Below are positions 1 to 11,693 of a stretch of 64,000 bases of DNA, piece by piece. Within the stretch, counting starts at the first letter, position 1; each line of letters begins with the position of its first letter. Source of the DNA: Triatoma infestans (taxonomy: Eukaryota; Arthropoda; Insecta; Hemiptera; Reduviidae); contig JAAEAF010002373.1 in NCBI GenBank assembly GCA_011037195.1, positions 62,001 through 126,000 of the forward strand, in the 5' to 3' direction. The notes below the pieces were generated by a model. The model did no database searches. It was given only the letters and a program-made list of their open reading frames with translations, and was not told the origin of the DNA. The translations under genes and the position numbers were made by a program.

Positions 1-1141
1 TAATCAAATATTTGTTGAAAATGGGCATCCCGAACTTTTGCGAGCTTCTGGGCCAGTGACCAGTGCTGCAGAGGAGCCTCCCACTCGCATCTAAGCAAGC
101 CTAAGCCGCGATAGCGACGAGAGGCTTAAAACATTGCCGAAGCAGTGCTTGCCAGTAGGCCGAGCATAGCCTTAACACTTCTTCTGATCAGCACATCCGT
201 TCCTTCAAGTAACGCTGGTTTCAGTTTTGTTAGAGGATAGAGGGGCAGTTTGGAGAGGATACACCATCGTCGGGAATATGTATTGATTTATAATATTCAA
301 TTTCTGGTCTGGTTTCAATAAATTGGATGTGGTCAGTTTATTCATATTTTCATTGAGTTTTTTAACCGCATCTTGATCAAAAACCAGTTCACCAGAATAC
401 GAGCAGCCAAGGTACTTTATTGTCTCGGATTGTTCACAAGATTTAATGCAGCCTCCATTTTCTAGAGAAAGGTTCTGCTTAACCATAGTGCCGTTTTCAA
501 CAACAATGGCAGTGCTCTTACTGGGATTAATATTTAACTCTATCTCCCTGAATAGTCTTTTGACCAAGTCTATCACTCTCTCGGTACCCTTAATACTATT
601 CGCTGTAACAGCCAGAATAATTCCATCTTGACCATTATTTAACTTATACCCATATTGATCTGCCATCTGGCTATCGCAGATCTCTTCGTACAAGTGATCA
701 ACAGCCAGATTAAAAAGAGAAGGTGAGAGAGGACCTCCTTGTGGGACGCCTCTTAACACACGTATCGATTGGGTCTTATTTATCCCAGCTGAAATCGCTA
801 TACTATTTTTTGTAACAAGAGCCGCTATAAGGTCTTTAAGGTCACTAGATAATCCTCTCTCCTCAAGGCATTGGACAATGTGCTGATGGCCCACGTTATC
901 AAAGGCGCCTGTGACGTCGAGGAATGCTACAACAAGATCTTTTTTATTTTCCTTGGAATCCCGCAGAATACCGTTTACCAGTCTAGCGTTTACGTGACAT
1001 CCTGACATTCCTTTGACAAAACCCCTTTGGCATCTATGAAAAGCTGACTACTTTCTCAGTTCGGCATCCAGTACTTTTTCTACAACCCGTCTTATAATAG
1101 GATAGACCGTTATAGGTCTCCAGGATGAGATGTCTATGGCT
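1..1141 (-). pseudogene. Broken non-LTR retrotransposon reverse transcriptase (R2-like)
   Basis: Read from 1141 downwards, this is a reverse transcriptase with motifs in the usual order. First comes a WRPIT segment near 1115, then an in-frame TAG near 1050. Next is an FLDVTGAFDNV block with the first catalytic Asp (about 920), then a GVPQGGPLSPSLFN block (about 740). The place of the YADD/FADD box reads NGQDG (about 635), so the second Asp of the pair is lost. The frame stops at 205-207, but the next frame carries the C-terminal RT/thumb-like block (LGLLASTASA, then LQHWSLAQKLAKV) down to the window edge, so a frameshift lies near 205. The element continues beyond base 1. The block layout resembles R2-type single-ORF elements, but the clade is an inference. 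It cannot encode an active enzyme. Confidence 0.85.
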
Positions 1142-1149
1142 ATTCCTTT

Positions 1150-1215
1150 TCCTTTATATATCTTAATATTCTTCTTTATATATCTTAATATTCCTTCCTT
1201 TATATATCTAAACAA
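1150..1215. repeat. Short tandem repeat, ~23 bp x 2.7
   Basis: Three successive copies of a unit containing CTTTATATATCTTAATATTC, the last one decayed. It sits exactly where the reverse transcriptase homology begins, so it may mark the truncation or recombination boundary of that element. Confidence 0.7.
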
Positions 1216-4200
1216 TAATATCTTAATGAAAACAAATTTAAAGCTTTTTAAACATTGCTAACCTTTTCAGTCAAATATTAGAAATGGAAAATGGAATGAT
1301 TTGAAGAATTTTAAATACACTGAAGCAATGCTGGGAACATTGAAAAAAAAATGTCTTTAATTTACTAATATAAAACTGGTTTTATCTCAATTGTTGTTTT
1401 GATGTTTAATGTTCTGACATTTAATGGTTGATGGTCAAACTATTGAGATGGAAACAAATCATCGTCAACAAAATTATATTTTAATATATTCATGGAATCC
1501 AAATTACTTTCCTGACCTATCTCTACTAAAATAATCTTAATGTAGTCAATTCGTTTCATTACTGTAGAGAAAGCTCAGATTTAGTTGTCAGGTATACTGT
1601 TATTTACTAGATATCTCTGCACCTGCTCATTTCTCCCTCTGATCTCACTTCTCCACCATTTGAAGTCTATAAATGATTACTTTCTAGTGTAGATTTAAGT
1701 AAAGAAGAAGTTTATATTTTTCCTAACACTAACTGAAATTCAGAAATCGCTGAAAGTTTAAACTTCACATTTCACTTATGTATAACCAGAGAGCCTCCAA
1801 CAAGAATATTTCACACAAAAATCGAAGTGCAAGTTTACTGATATTTTTTTTTAAGATGTATAGATCTTGCAATTTGTAATATGTAAGTCTATAATTTTTA
1901 TTTGGAAAATGATTAAAATTAGAAAAAAAAAATTCAAGAAAATTGCTTTCAGAATACTGGTGGAGCTGCGCCGTCACTTTTCCGTCTAAAACCCCTTATT
2001 CTAGGTTTTCAACAATTATATTAAAAATAATTAAATTTGATGTAATAATTTCAAGTTTGAAGGAAATTTATCATTTGGGACTTGTGAAGTGCAAGTAAGA
2101 GAAGATAGCCTTGTTCATCAAATACTGATTCTTTATTAGCTATGTTATCATCAAGCCCCATCTTTTTTATTCTGTGCAATATTTTATTTATTTGTTTCAT
2201 AGTACACTGTACTTCAAACAAACTTGGCCTAGTTACAATAATAAGATAATAGAAAATAAACAAAAATTTATCTCTTACTCAAAGAATTGAACATTATAAT
2301 AATATTATCCCACGTTATAATATTTAATTACTCTCGTCATAATATTCCACATTATAATATTATAAGAATAATTCTCCACGTCTCACGGCACAAAGGAGTT
2401 AGAGACGGAAGAAGAAGAATACAAAATAAAAAATATCATAGTATAAACGAAAACAACATGTTTTTTGTACTACCGGCAGAGTTTAAAAACTGAACTTTTG
2501 TCCTATGGCAACCTAATTAATGACCAATCAGTAGGTGCAGTAAGAATGATAGTTTATTTTTGCGATAAAAAAGTGTAAGAATTGTACCATGTTTCTTCAT
2601 ATTCTTTTTGGTTTTCTTTTTTTTTGCGCCACTAGCATATGTTTAGTGCAAAACTCATTTTTAGACATTTTATGAATGTTGAGGTTCAGTCAGAATAATA
2701 CATTTTCAAATTTTTTTTTTTTTTTTTTACCGAACCTCAACAGCCATTTTACAATTCAAATACAACGTTTGTAAAGAACATAATCATCCGATTAAAAGTT
2801 ATTAAATAATACAAAAATTAAAGGTTCGGTAAAGGTTTAACGGCAAAATTATTATTTTTTATAGGTTTATCAAGACGGGTGTTAATGTTGAATATTTAAA
2901 AAAAAAATTAAATTTTTAATTGACATTCGAAAAAATTGGAATAAAAGGCAAAGGTCGTTCTTATTCCTAATATTATAATTCAGTAAATAGCTTTATATAT
3001 ACAATATGTATTTTTTTTAAACTAATTTTAATCGACAGCTGCGAGGCCTGTTGCAACGCGGGGCCCTCCGCAATGCGGGGGTCTTGCATCCCTAGTTACG
3101 CCACTGCTTCCAAAGTGTTGCTAAAATTATAAATTTGAATAAAAACGATTAACCGGAAGTAAAATTTTATCGAATAATTCCGAGTTTTTTCGGGATTTTA
3201 TCGGGAAAAGGTTCCAACGATTTTCTTTTAATTGAAGGACTAACAGCTCACATTATATAAACCTATTATTTTTATTTTACACACTTCTCTGTAAAAATTG
3301 ATCTATTGGGTGCTCTAGAGAACCTGCGACGTTAGTTTTAACTTAAACTGGATTTTCTAGGGAATTTATAAATGATGTTCTAAAAATGTTTATAATCTTA
3401 AATGTTTAGAATGTGTATAAATTACAAATAAAAACATCAAAGAAACGCCGCCGCCTTACCTAGCTGTGATGCCACGAAGCTACCGCAGTAAAAGTAGTAT
3501 AGAATAGAAACTAGCAGTGTACGTTTATTCAAGTACGTCTCAAGTTCCTATGTAAAATGCTTGGAACTGTTTACTCTAAGTAATGTTCTCACTCTTGGAA
3601 CTCACACTCAAGTTTGAAGAATATTTATCAATTATAATATTGTCATAATTACAAAAGTCTTATGAGTGCGTTGTACCAAATTTTCTAGCCAACACAGTTT
3701 GTCTAAAGCATTTTTAACCAAATCATAAAACAAAAATTTCAAAATTAACATTCCCTTACAGAGGCGGACGTAGAATTTTTTTAGGGAGGTGATTAAAATG
3801 TTTGTGTGTGTGCTATGTATATGTGAAAACAAAATATCTCAAATTATAAAGGCGACACATTGATTACAATTCTTCTTTAATGCAACTTAATAGGAAAGGA
3901 GTCTATAATAATAAAAGTGAAAAAAAAGTAATAACAATAAAAAAAAGAATTTTGATTCTGAAGCTTGATGACGATTATTTTTTGGTTATGAAAAGATGAC
4001 AATAAGTGTGGGAATGTCTTTCAATCAGGCCGTATATTGAAAACTGTTGGAGGAAGCGAGCTTTCAGTTATTAACAGACACTGAATGAATATTTACCGTA
4101 ACTTTTTTTTTTTTACATAATTTCTAAAAAGCGGAAACATGATGCGGGTAAACATAAATAAAAAAAAAGGTAATAATTTCTAAACTAGTTTAACCTAGAA

Positions 4201-4955
4201 ATGCTATTAGCTATATTTCGAGAAATAACATAAATGGAGAAATTTACAATATGCACCTGAAGACTGCCTACTTTCGTAGAGACTTTGGTCGCTATCAATA
4301 CAAATATGTAACAAAAAAAATAAGGTACCTATTCCAATACTAATGTTTTTGTTTATTAATTTTTTTTTTTGTCAACATTTTAAATGTTTTTCTTTTAATA
4401 AAAGGCTAATTTTTATACATACTATTGCTATGTTTGATCGAACTTTTTTCCCTGTTTTGTTACATAAATAAAAATAACAAGCGTTCGTTTTTAGTTTGTA
4501 CCATTCTTTCATGAAGTAGACTTCGGGTAATATATTTTATCGTCTCTACTAGGATTTTGTTTTGAACGAGATCTTATTTTTCTTTCTCTTTCATCTGTAA
4601 AAATCAGAAGTTAATTTTTGAGTATATACTTTCAGAAAATTCAAAAAGATAGAATCTTTTACTTGCTGGGTTAAGTGATCAATTGATTCATTGAATTTAT
4701 GAATATCATTCGTATCATTAACATCAAATATTTCCTTTTTAAGTATGTATATATTTAAGTTTTATAAGTTTCTACCTAATTCTATAAACATTATTGCCTA
4801 ATTCATTTAATCAGAAATACTAGAATTATCGATAATCAAGTTAGCAATCAAACCAAATTTAGTAATTAAGAATTTTCTTCCTATTTTAGAGTAGGCGCGA
4901 AAGTTTTAAGTCACTGAAAGCAACACCTATCACCGAAATTTTACTAAACTTTGTG
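1216..4955. other. AT-rich intergenic DNA, no gene seen
   Basis: No conserved coding sequence was recognised. A GC-richer island at about 3030-3115, ending in a TAGTTACGCCACTG-type segment, looks like the end of a dispersed repeat. A segment near 3762-3825 (GAGGCGGACGTAGAATTTTT and a short GT run) has the same character. Homopolymer T and A runs are common. Confidence 0.5.
2678..2741. repeat. Perfect 10-bp inverted repeat around a T18 run
   Basis: GTTGAGGTTC at 2678-2687 is answered by GAACCTCAAC at 2732-2741, with a run of about 18 T between. The arms could form a hairpin or be the remains of terminal repeats of a very small element. No target duplication could be recognised. Confidence 0.5.
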
Positions 4956-5196
4956 TTCAGTTGTAGAAGAGCTTGGGTACGTTTAGTGTTTAGAATCTTA
5001 AATAAATAAATATATATATAAAATAAATTTTGGACCTTTGTATTTACTGCTGTAAAATTGATATCTCAGATCGAACCTTCATATCAGTTTTACAACATAT
5101 TAATTTAAGCCATTTGGATAAAATATCTGAATTTCTTTACTTTATTTACAGAAGAAAAAAAGTTCACAGTTGAAATTCTTACGAAACAAATAAAAA

Positions 5197-8100
5197 ATGA
5201 ATCGCAATCTGCCAAATTTTCAACGGATAAGAGACTGGGATGAAAATGCTAGTTTACATAAGGTATGTTAATAAAAAAATATTAATTTTACATAATGAAT
5301 ACATAGTATTTGCATTTTACATAGTATTTGTGACGTATATTTATTTATTTATTTATTTATTTTTTTAAGAGAAACTTTACCAACTATAATTTTAATCGGG
5401 GAAGGTCTCCATCAATTCAAACAAATCGTAAAAGGAGAAGAAGCTATTCGGTAGATTCTAGAAGTCGTTATATGAGGAATTTCAGTGATAATGAGTTGTT
5501 AGTATAAGAAGTTTATTATTCATTTTGGCTTGGTTAACAAGATACCTCAGTCGTAATTCATAAGTTAAATGTTTTAAAGATTAAAAAAAGAAGAAGTAAT
5601 TGGTAAATAAAGAGTTAAATCTTGTGATAACTGTTAAATTATCAATATAAATAAAATAGGTATCTTTTCTCTAAGCAATAAAAACAATCAAATTTAATAA
5701 AATGTTGGTCAAACTTGTTTCCGACGGCATCAACTTTATTGCTAGCATTTGAAATTTGTTGAATTTAATATTTACCACGTAATTTTATGTTTCATACACT
5801 GAATTTTAAACATTTAAATTTTTACAGCTACTGTGAAGGCAATGAACGATTCTCGCCTTTCCAGAATGAATTTTATGGAGAACCTTATCCAAAGTGAGTT
5901 GTTATTATTATATTTTATTTATTTGTTATTACTAGATCAACATTACAACGTATTAAATGTATTAATTAGGTTTTTGATCAAAATACATCAATCCACAATC
6001 CACTTTATAAATAATTTTTTCAGTTTTCACGATTTACTTGAAATGGTTTTTAACGATTTTCTTTAAAACTCTCGTATCAACTTTTCACATAAAGGCCTTG
6101 GAAAAACTTTCCTAGGGAAATTCATTTGTGGTCAGTTGTAAAGTAGTTGCAGTTGGCGCGGCCCAATCTGATCTTACTCAATGGATTTCTTTTTATGGAG
6201 AACTCTTAAAGAAAACGTTTAGCTAAACCTCGTATACTGCTTGAGCATTTTGCAAAGGCGGATTATGTTGCTTGTGGCAAAATTCGAGAACAGCAAATGA
6301 AAACTGCAGTTGAACATGCTTTGATGAGGTGCATTTATTTGAAAACTTTATTTTTTCTTCATTTTAGAAAGAATTGTAGTACCATTTGAATTGTTTATTG
6401 CAATTTAAATTCATTAATCATTACACGAGTATTGATAAAGTACCAAAAATTACAAAAAAATAAATGAAATCCATCGCTAAACTGGATGTTCAGATAGCAA
6501 TTTTTAAAGTGTCAAGCTGTTTATCTCTTGACTCACAAGATAAATTTACACTTTTGGTGCCGTTACATTTAGCATTCTCTCCGTTACAACATTTGTGTCT
6601 TTTAAGCCCATAGGTTTTGCAATCGCAGAAACCCATGTCGAGAGTTGTGTTGCCAGCGCTTTTAACCCACCAGATCTTCTGGCTCTTTGTTAGCTATTTT
6701 TGAGAAAAATGGCAAAAGTAGTAAAAACTCATCTTATTTTTGAGCCATTTTTACGTTTAACTTGATAAAGAAGCGTTTTCGGATATACGTCTTCCGGTGT
6801 GGGGGGGGGGGGCCCAAAGCATATATTTCCGCGATAACTCAATCTCGAAAATCTTGTGTGAAACACTCACACCACTTTCTCTTATTACAGTTTCAAGATT
6901 TAAGCGACAAGATTCAGTTTTTTAAACTTATAATTTTTTAGTAAATGTTTATCTTTAATTTTATATCAAGTGGAGAACTAAAGTTAATAACATGGTTTTT
7001 TTTCAAGAAACCATACTACTCCCTCCACCAAATTTTGACAACATATTTAATTCTAATTTAATGTTAATTAGATCCTCACGCGTTGGTCTAGTGGCTAGCG
7101 CACTCGCCTTTCGTGCGAGAATTCAGGGTTCCATTACCGTGAGGGCAAAGTCGGTGTTGACCCAGCATCGTGATGAAAAGTGGGAAGCTACAGTGAGTAG
7201 CGCCCTAAGTAGGGAAGGCCGGAACTAAACGACGTGGGAACTGCGGCGTGCTTACCACACCCCCCCCCCATTCAAATGGCCGTCTGGCAAGCCTTGGCCC
7301 TTCATGGGCTGTTGCGCCATAGGGTTGTAATATTATTTAGATGATAGAATAATAATAAAACTAAAATAACAACTTTAGAGGAAAACATAACCCGCCTCTT
7401 TCCCAAAAATCACCTTAAGTGAATTTTCCCAGAGAAATGTTTCAAATAAAAGTTACAGCTCTTTGTATGTGTAAACGATATACTAAGTTTAAAGGATATT
7501 GTTGAAGCTATTTTTGACATAATCTTAAAAAACAGGAAAAACGTTAATAAAACCGCACTTCCGGTCAACCGATTTTCTTCAAACTCAGAATATTTGCAAC
7601 ATATTTAATTCCAATTAATATTGTTTAGATGATACAACTATATAATAAATTCATTAAAATAACACTTTAGAGGAAAAAATAACACCCTCTCTCCCAAAAG
7701 CTCCCTTAAATAATTTTCCCAGAGCAATGTTTCTTAATAATAGTTGTAGCTCTTCGTATACATAGTTAATATGTAGTTTGAAGATAATCGTTAACGAGAA
7801 AATCGCAAAAAAACTGAGAAATCCTTTTAGTAAAGTGGTTACTTCCGGTTAATGAATTTTGATGTAAGTTACTGTCAGATCCCAAGGGATAATAATACCC
7901 ACACTGATGTCGTCAATTTTGAACTTTCTGCGATTTTTCGTTTTTGAGCTATTCTGTTAACACAGAGAGCTGATGCCTTCTTTATATGGTAGCAACGCGG
8001 AGGTCCTGGCTTCGAATCCAGCAGATTTTCTCTTCCTAGGAGCCTCTACAGCTCACTATACGGTGATGGGCAGTGTTGCCACTGCTTGGAGGCCGGCAGT

Positions 8101-10672
8101 GCACTGGGAAGGCTCCCGGGGATCACTAGAGATCTCTCAGGTCGCTTGCAATAATCATCCCCCCATAAAAAAAAAACCTGACAAATTCCACTAAAATCAG
8201 TTTTTACGGTATAATACTAAAATCAAATTATAATTTCAAATCAAGTTATTTCAAATAATAATAATAATAATAATAATACTAAAAATATATCAAGTTTTAT
8301 CTGTGCAGTTGATACACCAAGTTTAAAGATAATTGCTGTTAACTATTTTCGAGAATATTACAAAAAACCCAAAAACCAATTCTTTAAAGTCGCTTTTCCA
8401 CTTAACCAATTTTTCTTTCAATTTCATATTCGAGGAATACGTATCATATAACCATGTTGTAGAACCTACATTGTACTGAATGATATTTTTTTCAGAAAAT
8501 CTTAACTTTTCAAGCTCTCCCACAATCCCCAAAACTTAAATTTCCCCTAGAAAAATGTTTGAATAAAAATATATAAGTATATTCAGTGAAAACTCAATTT
8601 TATCATTTCCTGAATAAGCTTATTGCAATATGGGTCAAACGTTGGTTTATAAAAAAACACACTGTATCAACTCGAAAAGCCAAATGTTTTGCAATGTTGT
8701 GAAGATAAAATGTTGAATTTCTTATATTGTACCCTTATTCTTGAATATATTTTTCTAGAAAACCATCTCCTAACTTGAAAGCCAATGCTGTGATAAAAAA
8801 AATGATTGCCCTATTTTGGGTGAGTTACCAAAATTTCTTTTAATAATAATTTAATAGAAATATCTAAAATGTTTATTTTTTTTTTTACTTGTAGTATAAA
8901 TTAATTTGCATATCCAGTTATATATATATTTTTCACAGGAAAAAAAGAAAGCTGAATCAAACAGATCTAAAAGTAAGATTATCAGTTATTGTAATATAAA
9001 ATAAGTGGCTCGTTTTTAAATTTTAATTCATTATATATATATATATTTTTTTTTGTTGTAATTGCGCAAATTATTATAAGCTATGATTGAACTGTTTCAG
9101 CAAAATTTAAAAAGAGAGAGCCTCTTCCTCCCTTTACTGGAACCACTAGTATAGGTATTTGACAAAAATTTATTTAATTTTTTTTCTGACAGTAAGATAT
9201 TTGTTATAAATAGAATTATTATATAAAGCCATCTGAAAATTTGCTGGAATTCGCTTTACTATATATGTTTAACAACTTTTTTAATACGACTGGAAAAATG
9301 AACTCTAAATTGTTATCAATCTATCTGCTTATTTATTAGAAATTTAGGCAAAAATGAATATAAAATTTTCTTGATGGGACTAGGATTTAGATTTATGGAA
9401 GGGCTCATTTGAAATTTAGGCTTTCTTGAATTTTTTATTCTATGCTATATAAGTTAGAGTTTATTAACGAGAAAAATCCAATGAATATTCGCTTAGTTAT
9501 TCAATTTTGAAATTAAAAAAATTTTTGCCAACTTTACTTGACATTCTTTTTTTGTTTGGACATTACAAATTACTGCCAGATATTGTCAGAGAGAGAGAGA
9601 GAAAGAGAGAAACAAATTATAACTAGTTCAAAGCAATCACAAAATACTTGTTTACCAGAAACAGTGAACAGAACAAAGAAATTCTTCTCTTCAAACAACT
9701 TTCTGAATATTTGACACTAAATTCATTTACTTGAAAAAGTCAGTTATATTAGTTTTCTACATTAAAATACAAAAGAAAATTCAGCGATCTTGCTGAAGGC
9801 CCAATTTACTAAAGTAGAAAAATATGTATGGCAATTGAAACCCTTAGGTCTTCGTGTTGAGGCCGCGTCACTGGTTTGGTTAACGTTTCGCCCATATACG
9901 ATTCATCAAGGTGGTGTCTCCTCTAATGAAACAACATTAGAATTTGCACTTTGAGCCTCCCTCTCTTTTCTATAGATGGCTGTGGTATGCGGGGTTTAAT
10001 TTTCTCTCCCTTGCGTATTGGGCATATCAGGCAGAATTTGGCTGGCTATTGGGTGTCGAGATCTCTGCCTTCCCTCCCACTACCTCATTGCTAAAGTCGC
10101 AGCCTTGTTTTGGTGTGTAGAACCGTTAAATATTTTTTCCTTTTCTATTTCTCTCCTTTCTCTGAGCATGGGCAGCCATGTTCTGCTCAGTCGGAGCAGT
10201 CCATCATCTCTATTCAAAAAGTTTTACTATTTTCAATTTCTACTTCTCTCTTACGACACGTTCGTAATAATTGCTCACTAATCACCCCAATTCTTGTCAG
10301 TATTGTTTCAGCTTTAGAGTTTTTTTTTTAATTTAAGGCGTCTCAACATCTGTGGTCATTGCGCCCGGAGCCTTCTCAATGCACTGCCGGCCTCCGGACA
10401 GTGTTCTCCCGTTACAGACAACACTGTCCAATACCGGACAGTGAGCTGTAGGGGCTCCTAGGAAGAGAAAATCTAATGGTAGCACGGCTCTCCGCGTTGC
10501 TAGTCCAGCGCGCTACCATTGAGCTAATCCTCTCCCTAGCTTTAGAGGCGACACTACTCTGAAAAGGCTATTGTAAATATGGGCGAAACGTCGGTTTACA
10601 ACAAACCATTTATGCGGTCACAACCTGAAGACCCAACTGTTTTACATGACAATGACCGCGGAAGCCTGAAAG

Positions 10673-10705
<33 letters not shown>

Positions 10706-11693
10706 CATTTGTAATCAATGTGGGGTGAAACTGCACGAAGATATACTAATCTCCACCGGCATAGGACTCGTCCAGATTGGTCGACAATTCTATGTATAGT
10801 GCGCAGTAAGGTTTGCACAGCCGATACGTCGTTATAGAACACTATGTACTTTTCGTGCAGAGCTGGACGTACTGTTGTATGAGAAAATTCTACTTCTCGT
10901 TTCGTCAAATTAGCAGTAACTGAAATATGAATCGAGAGATTTTATATAACTTCCTCCCTCACAGCGTTCATATGGTATATAACAAATGCGGCCTAAAGAT
11001 TTTGGATGTAGATTACATTTTTTAGCTACAATAGATATGCTTCATGATCACTAGTAGTATAAAGCAGGGGGTCTGAAAGGATCAAATATAAATGGAGCAG
11101 AAAATATTTTATTTATATTAATGTTTATAAACTTTTAATCCATAGTGATGATACGGAATAGGCAAAAATCTTTTTATCTATTCTGTGGTTGCTATTTTAT
11201 TAGTTTTTTGAAATTTATATATTTTTTATTTAATTATCCACACGCGAAGGCTATTTAAATATGTAATAATTTTTAAAGCAATTCATTGTCCAGCCGACTA
11301 TTCTGATTATCATTATAATAACTATCCTTCAACTGATTATTATAGATTACTATTGTCTTCTTTTTTTTTTAATTTCATATTACATTAATTTTTGTTTTTT
11401 ATTAATATAGGTGAAGAAAGTATTGTAGAAGGATTTGTCTGTAAGTTTTGCAATGTTTATCTAATAGACAAGGAGCAAACAGATCAACATTTGTTGACTA
11501 AAAGTCATTTCAGAAAATATGAGAAACACTTAAATGTATGTATCATATACATACCTTATCTCGTTGATGTTTACTTCAAGTAATTAACGTTTTAATCTTA
11601 TTTTGATCTATTTAGCAGATAAAGGAAGAAAATGAGGATCATGAAGAAATTGAAACCATAAAGCATGGTCTAACTGATAACATTAAGTATTGA
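5197..11693 (+). CDS. Small RS-rich protein with one matrin/U1-like C2H2 zinc finger
   Basis: Eight coding exons joined by consensus GT/AG sites with consistent phase: 5197-5262, 5370-5497, 5828-5893, 8759-8819, 8939-8972, 9101-9154, 11411-11535 and 11616-11693, giving 203 aa. A probable 5'UTR exon starts at 5152 after an AG. The N-terminal ~65 residues are rich in Arg/Ser/Asn (NRKRRRSYSVDSRSR), as in nuclear RNA-associated proteins. Near residue 145 there is a single finger, CKFCNVYLIDKEQTDQHL followed by LTKSH, i.e. C-x2-C-x12/13-H-x5-H spacing of the matrin/U1 type, which binds RNA or DNA in known families. The tail is acidic and ends at TGA 11691-11693. Intron 3 (5894-8758) and intron 6 (9155-11410) are full of repeats. 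An arthropod Inr-like TCAGTT at 4957-4962 is a possible start site. Family membership and function are inferred; I do not recognise a named orthologue. Confidence 0.75.
6095..6350 (+). pseudogene. Decayed C-terminal piece of a Tc1/mariner-superfamily transposase
   Basis: Within intron 3 of the zinc-finger gene, one frame gives MDFFLWRTLKENV after a decayed GP-type segment. This matches the RSPDLTPLDFFLWGYLK block that surrounds the last catalytic Asp in a family of insect Tc1/mariner-like transposases; the better-preserved copy is at 45610-46985. Several frameshifts are needed. No terminal repeats were found. Confidence 0.4.
7079..7325 (+). mobile_element. tRNA-derived SINE, family A
   Basis: The head is tRNA-like, with an A-box-like TGGTCTAGTGGCTAGCGCA and a B-box-like CAGGGTTCCATTACC about 35 bases later. 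A non-tRNA body follows, ending GGGCTGTTGCGCCATAGGGTT. It is inserted in the composite repeat, whose sequence resumes after 7330. Its body differs from the other SINEs in the window. RNA polymerase III transcription is inferred from the boxes. Confidence 0.65.
7966..8165 (+). mobile_element. tRNA-derived SINE, family B (5'-decayed head)
   Basis: B-box-like GGCTTCGAATCCAGCAG near 8008 is followed by the family B body, with key strings CTTCCTAGGAGCCTCTACAG, GCCGGCAGTGCACTG and AAGGCTCC. It interrupts the composite repeat copy at 6850-8560. The A box region is poorly kept. Confidence 0.65.
9780..9960 (-). repeat. Inverted arm of a retroelement-like terminus (partner at 10550-10670)
   Basis: On the - strand this reads a TTGATGA...GGGCGAAACGTTAAC core, then AAACCAGTGACGCGGCC and a GAAGACC segment. 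This is the same order as in the + strand at 10559-10670. Together the two copies bracket about 600 bases including a SINE. The core resembles the CTGAWGA...GAAAC segment found at ends of Penelope-like and other retroelements. Confidence 0.5.
10338..10545 (-). mobile_element. tRNA-derived SINE, family B
   Basis: On the - strand it starts with a good A-box region (GATTAGCTCAATGGTAGCGC), then the body with CTTCCTAGGAGCCCCTACAG, a GGACAGTGTTGTCTGTAACG segment and GCCGGCAGTGCATTG. It ends near GTTGAGACGCC, the 3' end shared with the copy at 23090-23325. It lies in intron 6 of the zinc-finger gene. Confidence 0.75.
10550..10670 (+). repeat. Retroelement-like terminus, + arm of an inverted pair
   Basis: CTGAAAAGGCT...GGGCGAAACGTCGG at 10559-10592 is followed by an AACAAACC...GCGG segment and CCTGAAGACCC. 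It pairs in inverted orientation with 9780-9960. Related cores lie at 8610-8645 (+) and 53422-53458 (-). Confidence 0.5.
10675..10703. repeat. (TA)n microsatellite
   Basis: An uninterrupted run of about 14 TA dinucleotides directly follows the 10550-10670 repeat segment. Confidence 0.95.

Larger units (their letters stand above)
6850..8560 (+). repeat. Composite stem-loop repeat, forward copy with internal monomers
   Basis: It opens at about 6853 with the family's 5' end (TTGTGTGAAACACTCACA, then ACTTTCTCTTA) and continues through two or more ~285-bp internal monomers. Each monomer begins with a CACTTCCGGTCAACCG-type segment (7556, 7842) followed by a TTTAATTCYAATTAATATT, a TTTAGATGATA and a CCCTTAAATNAATTTTCCC segment. 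Two SINEs interrupt it. The 3' terminal stem-loop is not recognisable here. It forms most of intron 3 of the zinc-finger gene. Confidence 0.7.

Noticed and set aside
7079..7150. Functional tRNA gene
   Set aside because: The head has A and B boxes, but the acceptor stem does not close and a long non-tRNA body follows, so it is a SINE.
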